Part shown: positions 25,697-33,780 of the stretch, piece by piece
How the letters are laid out: each line of letters opens with the position of its first letter
Position numbering within the stretch: position 1 is the stretch's first letter
DNA from: Sphingobacteriales bacterium TSM_CSM
GTDB taxonomy: Bacteria > Bacteroidota > Bacteroidia > Chitinophagales > UBA2359
Length of the DNA: 43,172 bases
Assembly: GCA_002212725.1 (NCBI GenBank)
Contig: MTCR01000120.1
Span: forward strand, 1 to 43,172
Reading direction: 5' to 3'
The notes under the pieces: model-generated
The model's database searches: none
The model's input: only the letters and a program-made list of their open reading frames with translations
What the model was told of the DNA's origin: nothing
Position numbers and translations under genes: made by a program

Positions 25697-25957
25697 TTAG
25701 TTACCGTTGCCGCATTGTTGTTGGCAATCTTGCAAAGTGTTAAAAGGAACAACGCCGCCGCAACCACCCCAAATAAACTCTTTGCACGAGTTGTCTTTTT
25801 TACTGTAGTAATACTTGGGTATTGCTGCTTTACAAGGTCCGGTTTGGGGTTCAAGACTACAGGGGTTGGGCGCTGACCCTTGGTTTGGCTTGCATTGCAT
25901 ACAAAGTGTAGCCAACAAAAAGGCAGCAGTTAAAATAAGAAATGCGATTTTTTTCAT
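25697..25957 (-). CDS. Secreted Kunitz/BPTI-type protease-inhibitor domain protein
   Basis: The 86 residues comprise a signal peptide (KKIAFLILTAAFLLATLC) and one Kunitz domain. Its six cysteines at residues 33, 42, 58, 66, 78 and 82 have 8, 15, 7, 11 and 3 residues between them. Bovine pancreatic trypsin inhibitor has 8, 15, 7, 12 and 3. Other family marks are TGPCKA with a lysine at the P1 position (K43, predicting inhibition of trypsin-like proteases), YYYS, EFIWGGCGG and PFNTLQDC. Two more cysteines (19, 22) lie near the signal-peptide end but do not form a standard lipobox. Kunitz domains are mainly animal proteins and are rare in bacteria. The gene precedes the secreted Ig/BNR-like gene by 61 bp, and both lie between inverted MITE-like copies B and C. 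Confidence 0.88.
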   Translation of the reverse strand: MKKIAFLILTAAFLLATLCMQCKPNQGSAPNPCSLEPQTGPCKAAIPKYYYSKKDNSCKEFIWGGCGGVVPFNTLQDCQQQCGNGN

Positions 25958-26069
25958 GGTATTTTGTTAACATTACAGTAATATTCATGTACCAAGGGCG
26001 GCCGTGATGACATTTACACATTACAATGTAAAACAGGAGGCAGGGAGTGGGTTTCTGTTAACCCTATCT

Positions 26070-26249
26070 GTAACTATTTAAGTACTATCTGTAAATCCCG
26101 GCATTTTCTCTTGTTCCTTGCTCATTTGGAGCATTGACCAAAGAGCAAAAAAACTTGACGGAACTTTGCGCAAAACTTTGCGTTCTTTGCAGTAAAGTGA
26201 ACCGAATTTAGTGAAGAACATCGCCAACAAAGTACACCTGAATAAGTAC
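26070..26249 (-). mobile_element. MITE-like element, copy C, inverted
   Basis: A 180-bp copy of the same element as A and B, in the opposite orientation. Its left end (26249 side, minus strand) reads GTACTTATTCAGGT and its right end, as on the plus strand from 26070, GTAACTATTTAAGT. It has three exact GCAAAG units plus a fourth altered one (GTCAAG), so it carries both spacer types found singly in A and B. The hairpin of copy A is conserved. The flanking octamers match only 5 of 8, so any target duplication has decayed. It occupies most of the 338-bp gap between the Kunitz gene and tatC. Confidence 0.8.
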
Positions 26250-26295
26250 CCCCTTTTTTAACCCGAAATTGGAGGCGGCACACAACAGCCCTGCC

Positions 26296-27165
26296 CTACT
26301 CCTGCTTGTTGCTATTGGCATTGGTCACAACCAAAGCACGCTCTTCTTCGGCTTCTTGCTGCTGCAACTGCCGCGCCACCCGTGCCGAAACCAAAACGCT
26401 GAATTCATACAAAAAGTAAACCGGTATGGTAACCAATACCTGCGAAAACACATCGGGCGGGGTAATAATAGCGGCCACAAATAAAATGATAACAAACGCA
26501 TGCCGGCGGTACTGCCGCATATCATCGGGGGTAATTAACCCCATTTTGCTAAGGAAAAATACCAGCAATGGCAATTCAAACATAATGCCCGATGCCAGCA
26601 CTATGGAAACCAGCGTATCAACATAAGAAGAAAAGGCAATATAATTACCAACCGAACTGCTCACCGAATAAGCCACCAAAAAATTAACCGAAAACGGGGT
26701 AATAATGAAATAGCCAAATAAAATACCTACTAAAAACAACACCGAACTAACGGCTACCACGCCGCGCATGGCTTTTACCTCACTTTCATACAAACCCGGG
26801 CGCACAAAACGCCATATTTCCCAAAACAGGTAAGGAAATGCCACAACCAACCCCGCAATGAACGAAATTTTGATATGCGCCACAAACTGCCCCGACATTT
26901 CGAGGTTTACCACGTCAAACTTTGGCGGTTTTATACACAACGAACCGCCCAAATGCAGCCACTCCGATAACCTGCAAAACAGCCGGTAGGTTAAAAAATT
27001 ATCGCTTTTAGGCCCAAAAATAACCGTATCAAACAAAACGCCCGGTAAAATAAAGGCTGCCACGCTAATAATGCAAATGGCAACAATTACCCGCACAAGG
27101 TGCCAGCGCAATTCTTCCAGGTGTTCAATAAAGGTAAGGTCGTCTTTACTTTTGGGCGGCGCCAT
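26296..27165 (-). CDS. tatC: Sec-independent protein translocase TatC
   Basis: Polytopic inner-membrane core of the twin-arginine translocase, which recognises RR signal peptides and exports folded proteins together with TatA. Seen: the cytoplasmic N-terminus with FIEHLEELRWHLVRV (family signature), six hydrophobic segments, FPYLFWEIWRFVRPGLYESE (a conserved cytoplasmic loop) and FELPLLVFFLSKMGLITPDDMR. The 289 residues include an insertion in the first periplasmic loop with several cysteines and aromatic residues, common in Bacteroidota. No tatA/B is adjacent. Copy C of the repeat lies just downstream. Confidence 0.95.
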   Translation of the reverse strand: MAPPKSKDDLTFIEHLEELRWHLVRVIVAICIISVAAFILPGVLFDTVIFGPKSDNFLTYRLFCRLSEWLHLGGSLCIKPPKFDVVNLEMSGQFVAHIKISFIAGLVVAFPYLFWEIWRFVRPGLYESEVKAMRGVVAVSSVLFLVGILFGYFIITPFSVNFLVAYSVSSSVGNYIAFSSYVDTLVSIVLASGIMFELPLLVFFLSKMGLITPDDMRQYRRHAFVIILFVAAIITPPDVFSQVLVTIPVYFLYEFSVLVSARVARQLQQQEAEEERALVVTNANSNKQE

Positions 27166-27556
27166 AATTGTTTAATTAAAAATGCAGGTTCACTTTTACA
27201 TCAGCGTGCAAATATCGGTAAAATAATACACTACAAACGCTTTTTGTTTATTACCGCATAAATTTAACACAAGCCGGCAAAGGTGTTATGGGTTTTGCGT
27301 TACCACTGCCTGTTTTAGCTTGCAGGGTACAAACATTTATAAAATGGCGGGCTACACCGGTTTGGCAATGAACCACCTGCAATATGGCAGTTCAACATAA
27401 TTACAATTTGACCGGTATGGGTAAACAGTTGCAATCTGAATAAATATCTTGAGTTGATTTTTGCAAAAAACCTTCACAAGATGTCAGTTTAAAAGCGCCA
27501 ATAATTTTAATTGCAGTAAATTTTACCAAAAATCTAAAAATATTTCTGCGCAGGTA

Positions 27557-27587
27557 TTGTTTTTTAAAAAAAATTGATTTAGCTTTG
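27557..27587 (+). promoter_or_regulatory. Promoter with -33 TTG and -7 TAGCTTTG
   Basis: TTG at 27557-27559 and TAGCTTTG at 27580-27587 are 20 bases apart, fitting the Bacteroidota consensus. Transcription would start near 27594, about 24 bases before the ATG at 27618 and upstream of the poly-C tract. The rest of the 27166-27556 gap, upstream of tatC as well, shows nothing else I can support. Confidence 0.55.
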
Positions 27588-27661
27588 TAAAGTTCCTTTA
27601 TTCTTAATCCCCAAAAAATGAACAACCCTATGAAAACACAAAAATTCTACTTAAATTCCTG

Positions 27662-27672
27662 CCCCCCCCCCC
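27662..27672 (+). repeat. Poly-C tract (11 C) at the start of a T9SS gene
   Basis: Eleven consecutive C bases, flanked by G on each side. Two in-frame ATGs lie upstream (27618 and 27630) and the large T9SS frame begins just downstream at a GTG (27683). With 11 C these are out of frame and translation from the ATGs stops soon after the tract. With 12 (or 9) C they would be fused. This is a typical arrangement for slipped-strand phase variation. Confidence 0.8.
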
Positions 27673-27682
27673 GCAATGTTTT

Positions 27683-30600
27683 GTGCGTTCCGTAAAATTC
27701 ATTCTGTTTAAACAGAAACTAATTTGGCTCAACTCAATTATATTCTTGCCTATGATTTTTTCTGTGTATATGCGTGCGCAAACTGTTTCTCTACAACAAT
27801 CTCCTGCCAGTAGTGCTCAGTTTCTGATTAATTTTGAGTTGCCGCAATATCAATCCGGATCCGGTGTAACGCCAATTGCCGACGATGGCTGCGAATTAAC
27901 TGTTTATGTAGTTTTCCGTTTTTATGATATTAACGATGTGTTGTTAGAAGAAATAGAAAAAACAATAGAAGTGTATTCTAACGAAGGTAATCTGCCTTTC
28001 TTTTCTACTAAAGACTTTATGTATAATTATTCCATAAAAACCTGTAATATTAATACCCATTATGCCAACATTTACATTTATGCCTGCGGCGATGAAAATT
28101 GCTTTTTGGGTACTGTTCTTGTATCGCTAAACGCAGCCCTTAACGGCTCTCCCATAGCCGGCGAAATTAGCTCATCGGCAATGTATAATACAAGTTGCGA
28201 TTTGAGCGATTACTTAATTGCGCCCGACCCTTCTTACTATGTTATTTCAATTGAACAAATACCCGTTACACCCGCCACAATTCCACTAAATGCCGACATA
28301 TACAAGGGTCTTGGCATCTGCTCCAACCCAATGGTTCAGCAGATATATGCAGTACCAAGTGGCGGTTGCCCCCCTTATGAAGTAACATGGTATAACAATT
28401 TGGGGCAGCAAATAACCCCTTTTGCGCCTTTAAATTACTTTGCTTCCTATTCATTTGCGTCTTTTATCATGCCGGCATCTATACCGGAAATGATTGCCGC
28501 AACCCCCGGAAACTACACCGTAGTTATTACCGATTGGTTGGGCGCAACAGTGAGTATTCCTTATACATTAACAGCGCAGGCAATGACAAGTGATTTATAT
28601 TACTTTCCGGGTCAGATATATGTAGCTCCAACCGCCACCACACCTTGCTATGTACAATTGGGGATTGGCAATGTATATGCAAGCTACCTGCCAACTTATT
28701 TGTGGAACAATGGCAGTTCAACTTATAATGTTCAAGTGAATACGACAGGCAGCTATGCAGTTACAGTAACCTATGCCAATGGGTGTACTGCCGAAACAAA
28801 TGCTTATACTGTAGATGAAGAAGATTTTTTTATTCCCAATGTTATTGCCGATGGAAATGGTGAATACAGAATTACAGCAGGAACTACCGAGGTTTGGAAT
28901 AGCAATAAAACGGTTAATGCTACGGTAGTTATTGAAAGTGGCGCAACTATGACTATTGATAATGCCAATATTGACTTTTTGGGTTTAAGTAATGCAATTC
29001 ATGTACTCAATGGAGGTATTTTAAGAATTAACCATGCTACCCTCGAAACCGCAGATTGTAATCTTTATTGGCAGGGAATAAGAGTTGACGGAAACTGGAA
29101 TATAGACCACCCATCCGACTATTACACAAACGGAAGCCTCAATCATGGTACGGTAATTATTGGAAACGGTACCCAAATAGCTAATGCATGGGTAGGTGTA
29201 CATGCTTATGACATGGCAGATGTTGTGGGTACAAACATGGGTGGAGGTATTGTACATATTGATGGAGGCACTAATTGGGTTAGCTTTACCGATAATGCAA
29301 CCGATGTGCAATTAGACCGGTTTTATGGGTTGCAACACGGCATTATTAAAAAATGCGTTTTCAATAAAACCAATACAACTTATTTTGCCGCCTATTCGGG
29401 TAGCAACAACGAACATCTAGTATTAAACAGGTGTGGCAATGTTTTTATCTATGATAATCAGTTCCAAAATTTAAGTACGCAACATCTTACCCGTATTAAG
29501 GCAGTAAATACAAACGTTACCATAGGCATAGATGAAAGCGGCAACACAAAACCCAATAAATTTACTAATTTTTCAAACGGACAGCAAACCAAAGGTATTG
29601 ACATTTACAATACCCTCACAGCAGCATCAGTAACAAATGTCATCGGAAATGAATTTAACAACATTCAAAAATGTATCACCTTAAATAATGTTCCTTTTCC
29701 TGTTATAAATGCAAACATTTTTAACTTACCTGCCGGAAGCAGTTCTCCCAATGATGTGTATGGTATCTATGCCCTCAAATCTTTTGGGTTTGAATTTGCA
29801 GACAACATATTTACTACCGAAGCTATTAATGACTATACCAGAGCAATGGTCGTCAATAAATCTTTCTTTTCGCCTTTGGCAATAGCCACAGTACAAAGGA
29901 ACCAATTTACAGGCGCTTTTACAGATGCTACCCGCTTTGAAGATGACTGCCAAAGCCTGCAACTCAACTGCAATGTATATGTAAACGCACCCCAACGCGA
30001 CTGGTACATAGCCCCCTATGCTAAATTAGATAAACAAGGTGAATGCAATCTTGAAAATACCGAACGCTCCTTCCACCAACATTGGCACTACCTGCCCGCC
30101 GCCCTATACACCGGCTACAACCACTACCACGTATATAACGACAACCCCAACTTCACCCTCGAAATCTACCACGACGACTATGAATTCTCTGTGCCTACCT
30201 ATAATTTGGGGTATGTTGACAAGTATAGTTGTAGCTTTGAATTAAGCACCCCGATAGGCGAAAATCCGTCCTGCACTATTTCCGTTCCTCCTTACAATGA
30301 TGGAAGTGTAGGTTGCTCATACAGCGGCGAAGAACTAAGCCGGAAAATAAGAAACTGGCAGCGTGCCGAAGAAAACGACAGTATCATAGCCCTGCTGCAC
30401 TGCATAGCCGAGGATTGGTCTTACAAAATATTGGTAGGCACCTACATAGACCGCCGCATGTACACCCAAGCCCTTGCCGCCTTAGACAGCATACCCAACA
30501 CCCCGCAGGGCAATGCCGATTTTAAAGCCATCTACTATGCCTATATACAGTTGCTCACCGGCGGCAGCGGCAAAAACTCCGATGCTGCCTTTGCCCTACA

Positions 30601-30964
30601 ACAAACCGAGCAAAACCGAACCCATGCCCAGCAAACCTTAGCCGAAAGCATGTTTGCCCTGTTGTATGGCAACATCTACCTGCGCACAGTGCAGGATAAG
30701 GCAGCCCATAACACCCCTTTTTCATCAAAACCAACATTTATTCTGGCACCCAATCCTACCAATAACAGTGCTGCCATTTACTGGCATAATGCCCTTGTGG
30801 TATCTTCCGATGTATTTATAACAGACATTGCCGGACGAGTACTAAAAACCTACCACAATCTGCAAAACGGACAGCAAATAAATACCGACAACCTGCCCAA
30901 CGGCATCTATTATGTTCATGCAGCCGCACTTTCTGCCACGCAAAAATTAGTGGTTGTTCATTAA
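27683..30964 (+). CDS. Large secreted beta-rich protein with T9SS sorting domain
   Basis: Predicted surface or secreted protein. An N-terminal signal segment (FKQKLIWLNSIIFLPMIFSVYMRAQ) is followed by beta-sandwich/PKD-like regions to about residue 385 (GSYAVTVTYANGCTAETNAYTV), then a likely right-handed beta-helix of about 400 residues rich in N, G and I (TVVIESGATMTIDNANI, ILRINHATLETADC, HGTVIIGNGTQI), then a helical linker (about 890-1010), and a T9SS type A domain (ILAPNPTNNSAAIYW, LPNGIYYVHA). The best in-frame start is a GTG; a 12-C tract would link it to the ATG at 27618 and lengthen the N-terminus. Bases are A/T-rich up to about 30.0 kb and clearly C-richer afterwards, which suggests a mosaic gene. 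Ligand or substrate is unknown. Confidence 0.82.
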   Translation: MRSVKFILFKQKLIWLNSIIFLPMIFSVYMRAQTVSLQQSPASSAQFLINFELPQYQSGSGVTPIADDGCELTVYVVFRFYDINDVLLEEIEKTIEVYSNEGNLPFFSTKDFMYNYSIKTCNINTHYANIYIYACGDENCFLGTVLVSLNAALNGSPIAGEISSSAMYNTSCDLSDYLIAPDPSYYVISIEQIPVTPATIPLNADIYKGLGICSNPMVQQIYAVPSGGCPPYEVTWYNNLGQQITPFAPLNYFASYSFASFIMPASIPEMIAATPGNYTVVITDWLGATVSIPYTLTAQAMTSDLYYFPGQIYVAPTATTPCYVQLGIGNVYASYLPTYLWNNGSSTYNVQVNTTGSYAVTVTYANGCTAETNAYTVDEEDFFIPNVIADGNGEYRITAGTTEVWNSNKTVNATVVIESGATMTIDNANIDFLGLSNAIHVLNGGILRINHATLETADCNLYWQGIRVDGNWNIDHPSDYYTNGSLNHGTVIIGNGTQIANAWVGVHAYDMADVVGTNMGGGIVHIDGGTNWVSFTDNATDVQLDRFYGLQHGIIKKCVFNKTNTTYFAAYSGSNNEHLVLNRCGNVFIYDNQFQNLSTQHLTRIKAVNTNVTIGIDESGNTKPNKFTNFSNGQQTKGIDIYNTLTAASVTNVIGNEFNNIQKCITLNNVPFPVINANIFNLPAGSSSPNDVYGIYALKSFGFEFADNIFTTEAINDYTRAMVVNKSFFSPLAIATVQRNQFTGAFTDATRFEDDCQSLQLNCNVYVNAPQRDWYIAPYAKLDKQGECNLENTERSFHQHWHYLPAALYTGYNHYHVYNDNPNFTLEIYHDDYEFSVPTYNLGYVDKYSCSFELSTPIGENPSCTISVPPYNDGSVGCSYSGEELSRKIRNWQRAEENDSIIALLHCIAEDWSYKILVGTYIDRRMYTQALAALDSIPNTPQGNADFKAIYYAYIQLLTGGSGKNSDAAFALQQTEQNRTHAQQTLAESMFALLYGNIYLRTVQDKAAHNTPFSSKPTFILAPNPTNNSAAIYWHNALVVSSDVFITDIAGRVLKTYHNLQNGQQINTDNLPNGIYYVHAAALSATQKLVVVH

Positions 30965-30979
30965 ACACATGGTTAAACC

Positions 30980-31023
30980 TGTTGTTATCGGCTATCTGTT
31001 GATTAAGATAGCCGATAACAACA
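30980..31023. terminator. Perfect 18-bp stem-loop between the two T9SS genes
   Basis: Arms 30980-30997 and 31006-31023 are exact reverse complements, with an 8-base loop, starting 15 bases after the stop of the first gene and ending 16 bases before the ATG of the next. It lacks a T-run, so it may act as a factor-dependent terminator, an mRNA stabiliser, or an attenuator. Confidence 0.65.
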
Positions 31024-31039
31024 CAAATCAATTATTTCA

Positions 31040-32605
31040 ATGAAAATCCTACACATAGCAACACTACTTACCCTCTTATTTGCGGGTTACCTAAAAGCGC
31101 AAACTCCCGATTTTATTTATTTCAACAAAATGCTTGAAGCCGACACCATGAACCTACTGGCACAAGCAGTGAAACCCATTGACGATGGGTACTTGGTTTT
31201 GGGAGGATACATAACAGCAAACAACAAAGCAATTTATGTAATGAAAGTAGATTTATATGGTCATTTACTCTGGTTTAAGCATATAGAAGAGGGGCAAAAT
31301 GTGGGTGTAGTGGAAGACGGTAAGTTTGTTGCAGTTACGCCTGATAGTAATTTTGTGGTAACGTATGCCACAAGAAAACCTAATAATCAGGGGGAAATGA
31401 ACCTTGCAAAATTTACACAAGATGGAGTAATAATATGGAAAAAAAAATATACCGATGTATCAGAAAAAATTCCTCGGCACATAATCAACACTTCCGATAA
31501 TGGGTTTATTATGGCAGGTGTGCAGGCTTTTGAAGGTGAGGGTATAGCCCGATACTATATACTAAAAACCGATGGAGCCGGCAATTTTGAATGGGATAAA
31601 ACCTATGAACTCAATGTTGATTCCCGCGCCTTCTCCATACAAGAAACCCCCTGGGATGGCGGCTTTATTATAGGCGGGTATGCCTACAACACAGCAAGCG
31701 GCACCGGCAACTACGATGCCTGGGTCATTAAAACCAACTACCTTGGCGATACCCTCTGGACCCGCACCTACGGCGACCCGCTCGGCAATGACTGTGCTGC
31801 CTTAGTCATACCTCTCACGACCTTAGAAGAGTACTTCTTTGAGGGTAAGCCCATAGTATACCTGCTTACAGGTTGTGTCTATATTTCTGGTGTTAGATAT
31901 ATGTATCTTGCTAATTTAGATGAGATTGGCAATATTATCTGGGAAAAAAAATACAACAGTATAGGCGGCTTCAATCCCTCTGCTATTCAAACCTATCCCA
32001 TAATTATCAGAAGCAGTAGTGTAGTTGAAGACCACAGTTTTGTTGGCGTATCTTTATACAACCCTTTTCTATACCAGCAAAACAGAATAATAAAATTCTA
32101 CTACAACGGCACCATAGCCTGGCATAAAACTGTTACCTGCGATCCGGAAGCCGATGTTTACCTCAAAGACATGCAGCCCACGCCAGATGGCGGCTATGTG
32201 CTGGCAGGCTACCGATATGATGTACCCCAAAAAGGGTGGATTTTAAAAGTAGATGCCGAGGGCAATTATTGCAGCCCGGTTGGTTGCGACAGTACGGTAG
32301 TAGTATCGGCAGCAGAGGCAGCCGGTTTACCAAACAAAACACCCATGCCGTTGGTACAAATAAATCCCAACCCCGTTCGGGCCGGCGGTGCACTTACCCT
32401 GTCTCATCGCCTTCCGGCAGAGTTTCCGGTAGCACAGATTACCCTCTACAACCAATCGGGCAAGGCAGTTTGGCAGCAGGAGTTTAATACATGGGACAGA
32501 ATAAAATTTTTGCAGTTGCCTTTGGGGTTGCCTGCTGGTTTATATCTTTGGCAGGTAACCTATATGGGGCAGGCAGCCGCAAGCGGAAAGGTGGTGGTGG
32601 AGTAG
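31040..32605 (+). CDS. Secreted propeller-like protein with T9SS sorting domain
   Basis: A signal peptide (KILHIATLLTLLFAGYLKAQ) is followed by repeated blade-like units: PIDDGYLVLGGYI, TSDNGFIMAGVQ, TPWDGGFIIGGYAY, PTPDGGYVLAGYRYD, each with a WxKxY/LDxxG-type partner strand (LYGHLLWFKH, GAGNFEWDKTYE, EIGNIIWEKKYN). These are the delta-60/beta-propeller-like repeats common in T9SS cargo. The last 80 residues are a type A sorting domain (QINPNPVRAGGALTLSH, GLPAGLYLWQVTY). The 521 residues have no enzymatic motif that I recognise. It lies 75 bp after the first T9SS gene with a strong stem-loop between. A role in adhesion or binding is a guess. Confidence 0.83.
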   Translation: MKILHIATLLTLLFAGYLKAQTPDFIYFNKMLEADTMNLLAQAVKPIDDGYLVLGGYITANNKAIYVMKVDLYGHLLWFKHIEEGQNVGVVEDGKFVAVTPDSNFVVTYATRKPNNQGEMNLAKFTQDGVIIWKKKYTDVSEKIPRHIINTSDNGFIMAGVQAFEGEGIARYYILKTDGAGNFEWDKTYELNVDSRAFSIQETPWDGGFIIGGYAYNTASGTGNYDAWVIKTNYLGDTLWTRTYGDPLGNDCAALVIPLTTLEEYFFEGKPIVYLLTGCVYISGVRYMYLANLDEIGNIIWEKKYNSIGGFNPSAIQTYPIIIRSSSVVEDHSFVGVSLYNPFLYQQNRIIKFYYNGTIAWHKTVTCDPEADVYLKDMQPTPDGGYVLAGYRYDVPQKGWILKVDAEGNYCSPVGCDSTVVVSAAEAAGLPNKTPMPLVQINPNPVRAGGALTLSHRLPAEFPVAQITLYNQSGKAVWQQEFNTWDRIKFLQLPLGLPAGLYLWQVTYMGQAAASGKVVVE

Positions 32606-32631
32606 AAATTATGAATTAGGAATTATAATAG

Positions 32632-32651
32632 AGACGCACGGCCGTGCGTCT
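32632..32651. repeat. Perfect 20-bp palindrome AGACGCACGGCCGTGCGTCT
   Basis: A fully self-complementary GC-rich 20-mer, 26 bases after the stop of the T9SS gene, preceded by A/T-rich sequence. From memory, near-identical palindromes recur between genes in many Bacteroidota and cyanobacterial genomes, so it is probably a REP-like dispersed repeat that can also act as a terminator. Only one copy is in this window. Confidence 0.7.
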
Positions 32652-32715
32652 GTACGGGTAATGAGAGAGAAAATTCACAGCATCGGAATATTTTTTTACT
32701 ATCTTTCGGCAAATA

Positions 32716-32749
32716 AAATCATGTTCATCGTAAAATCATGTAAATCATG
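32716..32749 (+). repeat. AAATCATG direct-repeat cluster
   Basis: The octamer AAATCATG occurs at 32716, 32733 and 32742, and again at 32832. It lies in the gene-poor 32606-33780 region between the palindrome and the transposase relic. It resembles dispersed Bacteroidota intergenic repeats of the type AATCxTG, but function is unknown. Confidence 0.5.
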
Positions 32750-32964
32750 GTTCAGACATTGTGCCTTCTCGCACTATTATTCCCATTTGGTTGTTAAAGC
32801 AAGAAATGTTATTTTTGTGTTAAAATTAGGAAAATCATGTTGTCGCAAAAAATTTTATTTGAAAGAACAGGATTTTCTAAGGATGAATGGCGCCACTACT
32901 ATAAGCGGCATCAATGGGATACATTTGCTTACGCGTAACCATTGTAAGGTTGTTTTAAGAAGGA

Positions 32965-33345
32965 ATGAATAGGTCGGAAATAGCTATGAAGCTGTCTATC
33001 AGTCAATAGAAAGTGCGAAAGTATATTAAGAATTATATAGAAGGGTGCTTGGAAACCGTTGTAAAGCGGGACAAGCGGTGTCGTCCGACGTTACTTAATG
33101 CAGTCCAAACAGCCGCTTTTCGGGAAACGATACTGCATAGTACACCGCAAGTTGTTGGTTTGTCAGGCAATATTTAGACAGGTGAACTGATGAAGAAGTA
33201 TATTGAGCAGACCTTTGGCGTGAAGTACAAAAGCAGGATATATGATTTGTTGGCAAGACTTGGTCTTACTCATAAACGTACCCACTCGGACTATACGAAT
33301 GCAGACCCGAAAGCCCATATACAATTACCAAATCTAACAACCTAA
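32965..33345 (+). pseudogene. Decayed IS630-type transposase, N-terminal part
   Basis: A continuous frame of 126 codons interrupted by two TAG stops (33007 and 33175). Before and between the stops it reads as helix-turn-helix (MNRSEIAMKLSIS, KVRKYIKNYIEG, ETVVKRDKRCRPTLL), and after the second stop as a winged helix (TGELMKKYIEQTFGVKYKSR, IYDLLARLGLTHKRTHSDY). This is the N-terminal layout of IS630-family transposases. The catalytic DDE domain is absent downstream and the frame ends at 33345. Further N-terminal sequence may lie in another frame before 32965. Beyond this relic the 33346-33780 stretch has only a 9-bp inverted repeat (33410-33418 with 33436-33444) and no gene. Confidence 0.7.
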
Positions 33346-33780
33346 AGGGGGTAATTGGGAGTTTTATTGCAATGTTACAATGCCAGGGCCGGGTTTCATT
33401 TAGGCCGTGCCCATTTTTGGTTAAGTTATTGTTGTAAAAATGGGTAATATATAAAAATTTTGTGTTAATCATTATTGAGTTAACACAACCCAACAACATT
33501 TAACCAATTAAGCCCGCTGCCGGTTTTTCTGCCATTTTCGGGCATGTTGCCATATACGTGTTGCGGGGTAAAAAGGTAAATTCGGGCGGCAGGTTGCAAA
33601 AAAATGAAAGCAGCATTAAAATAACGCATTTCGGGGTGACGTTTTAAGAAATTTAACGTATATTACACAGCTTGTTTTTATTCAAAACAAGTTCAAAGAA
33701 AGCAAAAAGCGCGGTAAGGGCGCATCTGTTACACCATATTTGTTTTATCATCCGGCAAATAGCCGCAAAATTCATATCAC

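Noticed and set aside
26062..26257. Target-site duplication around repeat copy C
   Set aside because: Flanking octamers match at only 5 of 8 positions, which is not convincing.
32661..32972. Open frame of 103 codons before the transposase relic
   Set aside because: Spans the AAATCATG repeats and has no family resemblance except perhaps at its end, where it may hold frameshifted transposase sequence.
33266..33499. Minus-strand open frame of 77 codons in the 33-kb scar
   Set aside because: Overlaps the transposase relic and has no recognisable motif, signal peptide or promoter.
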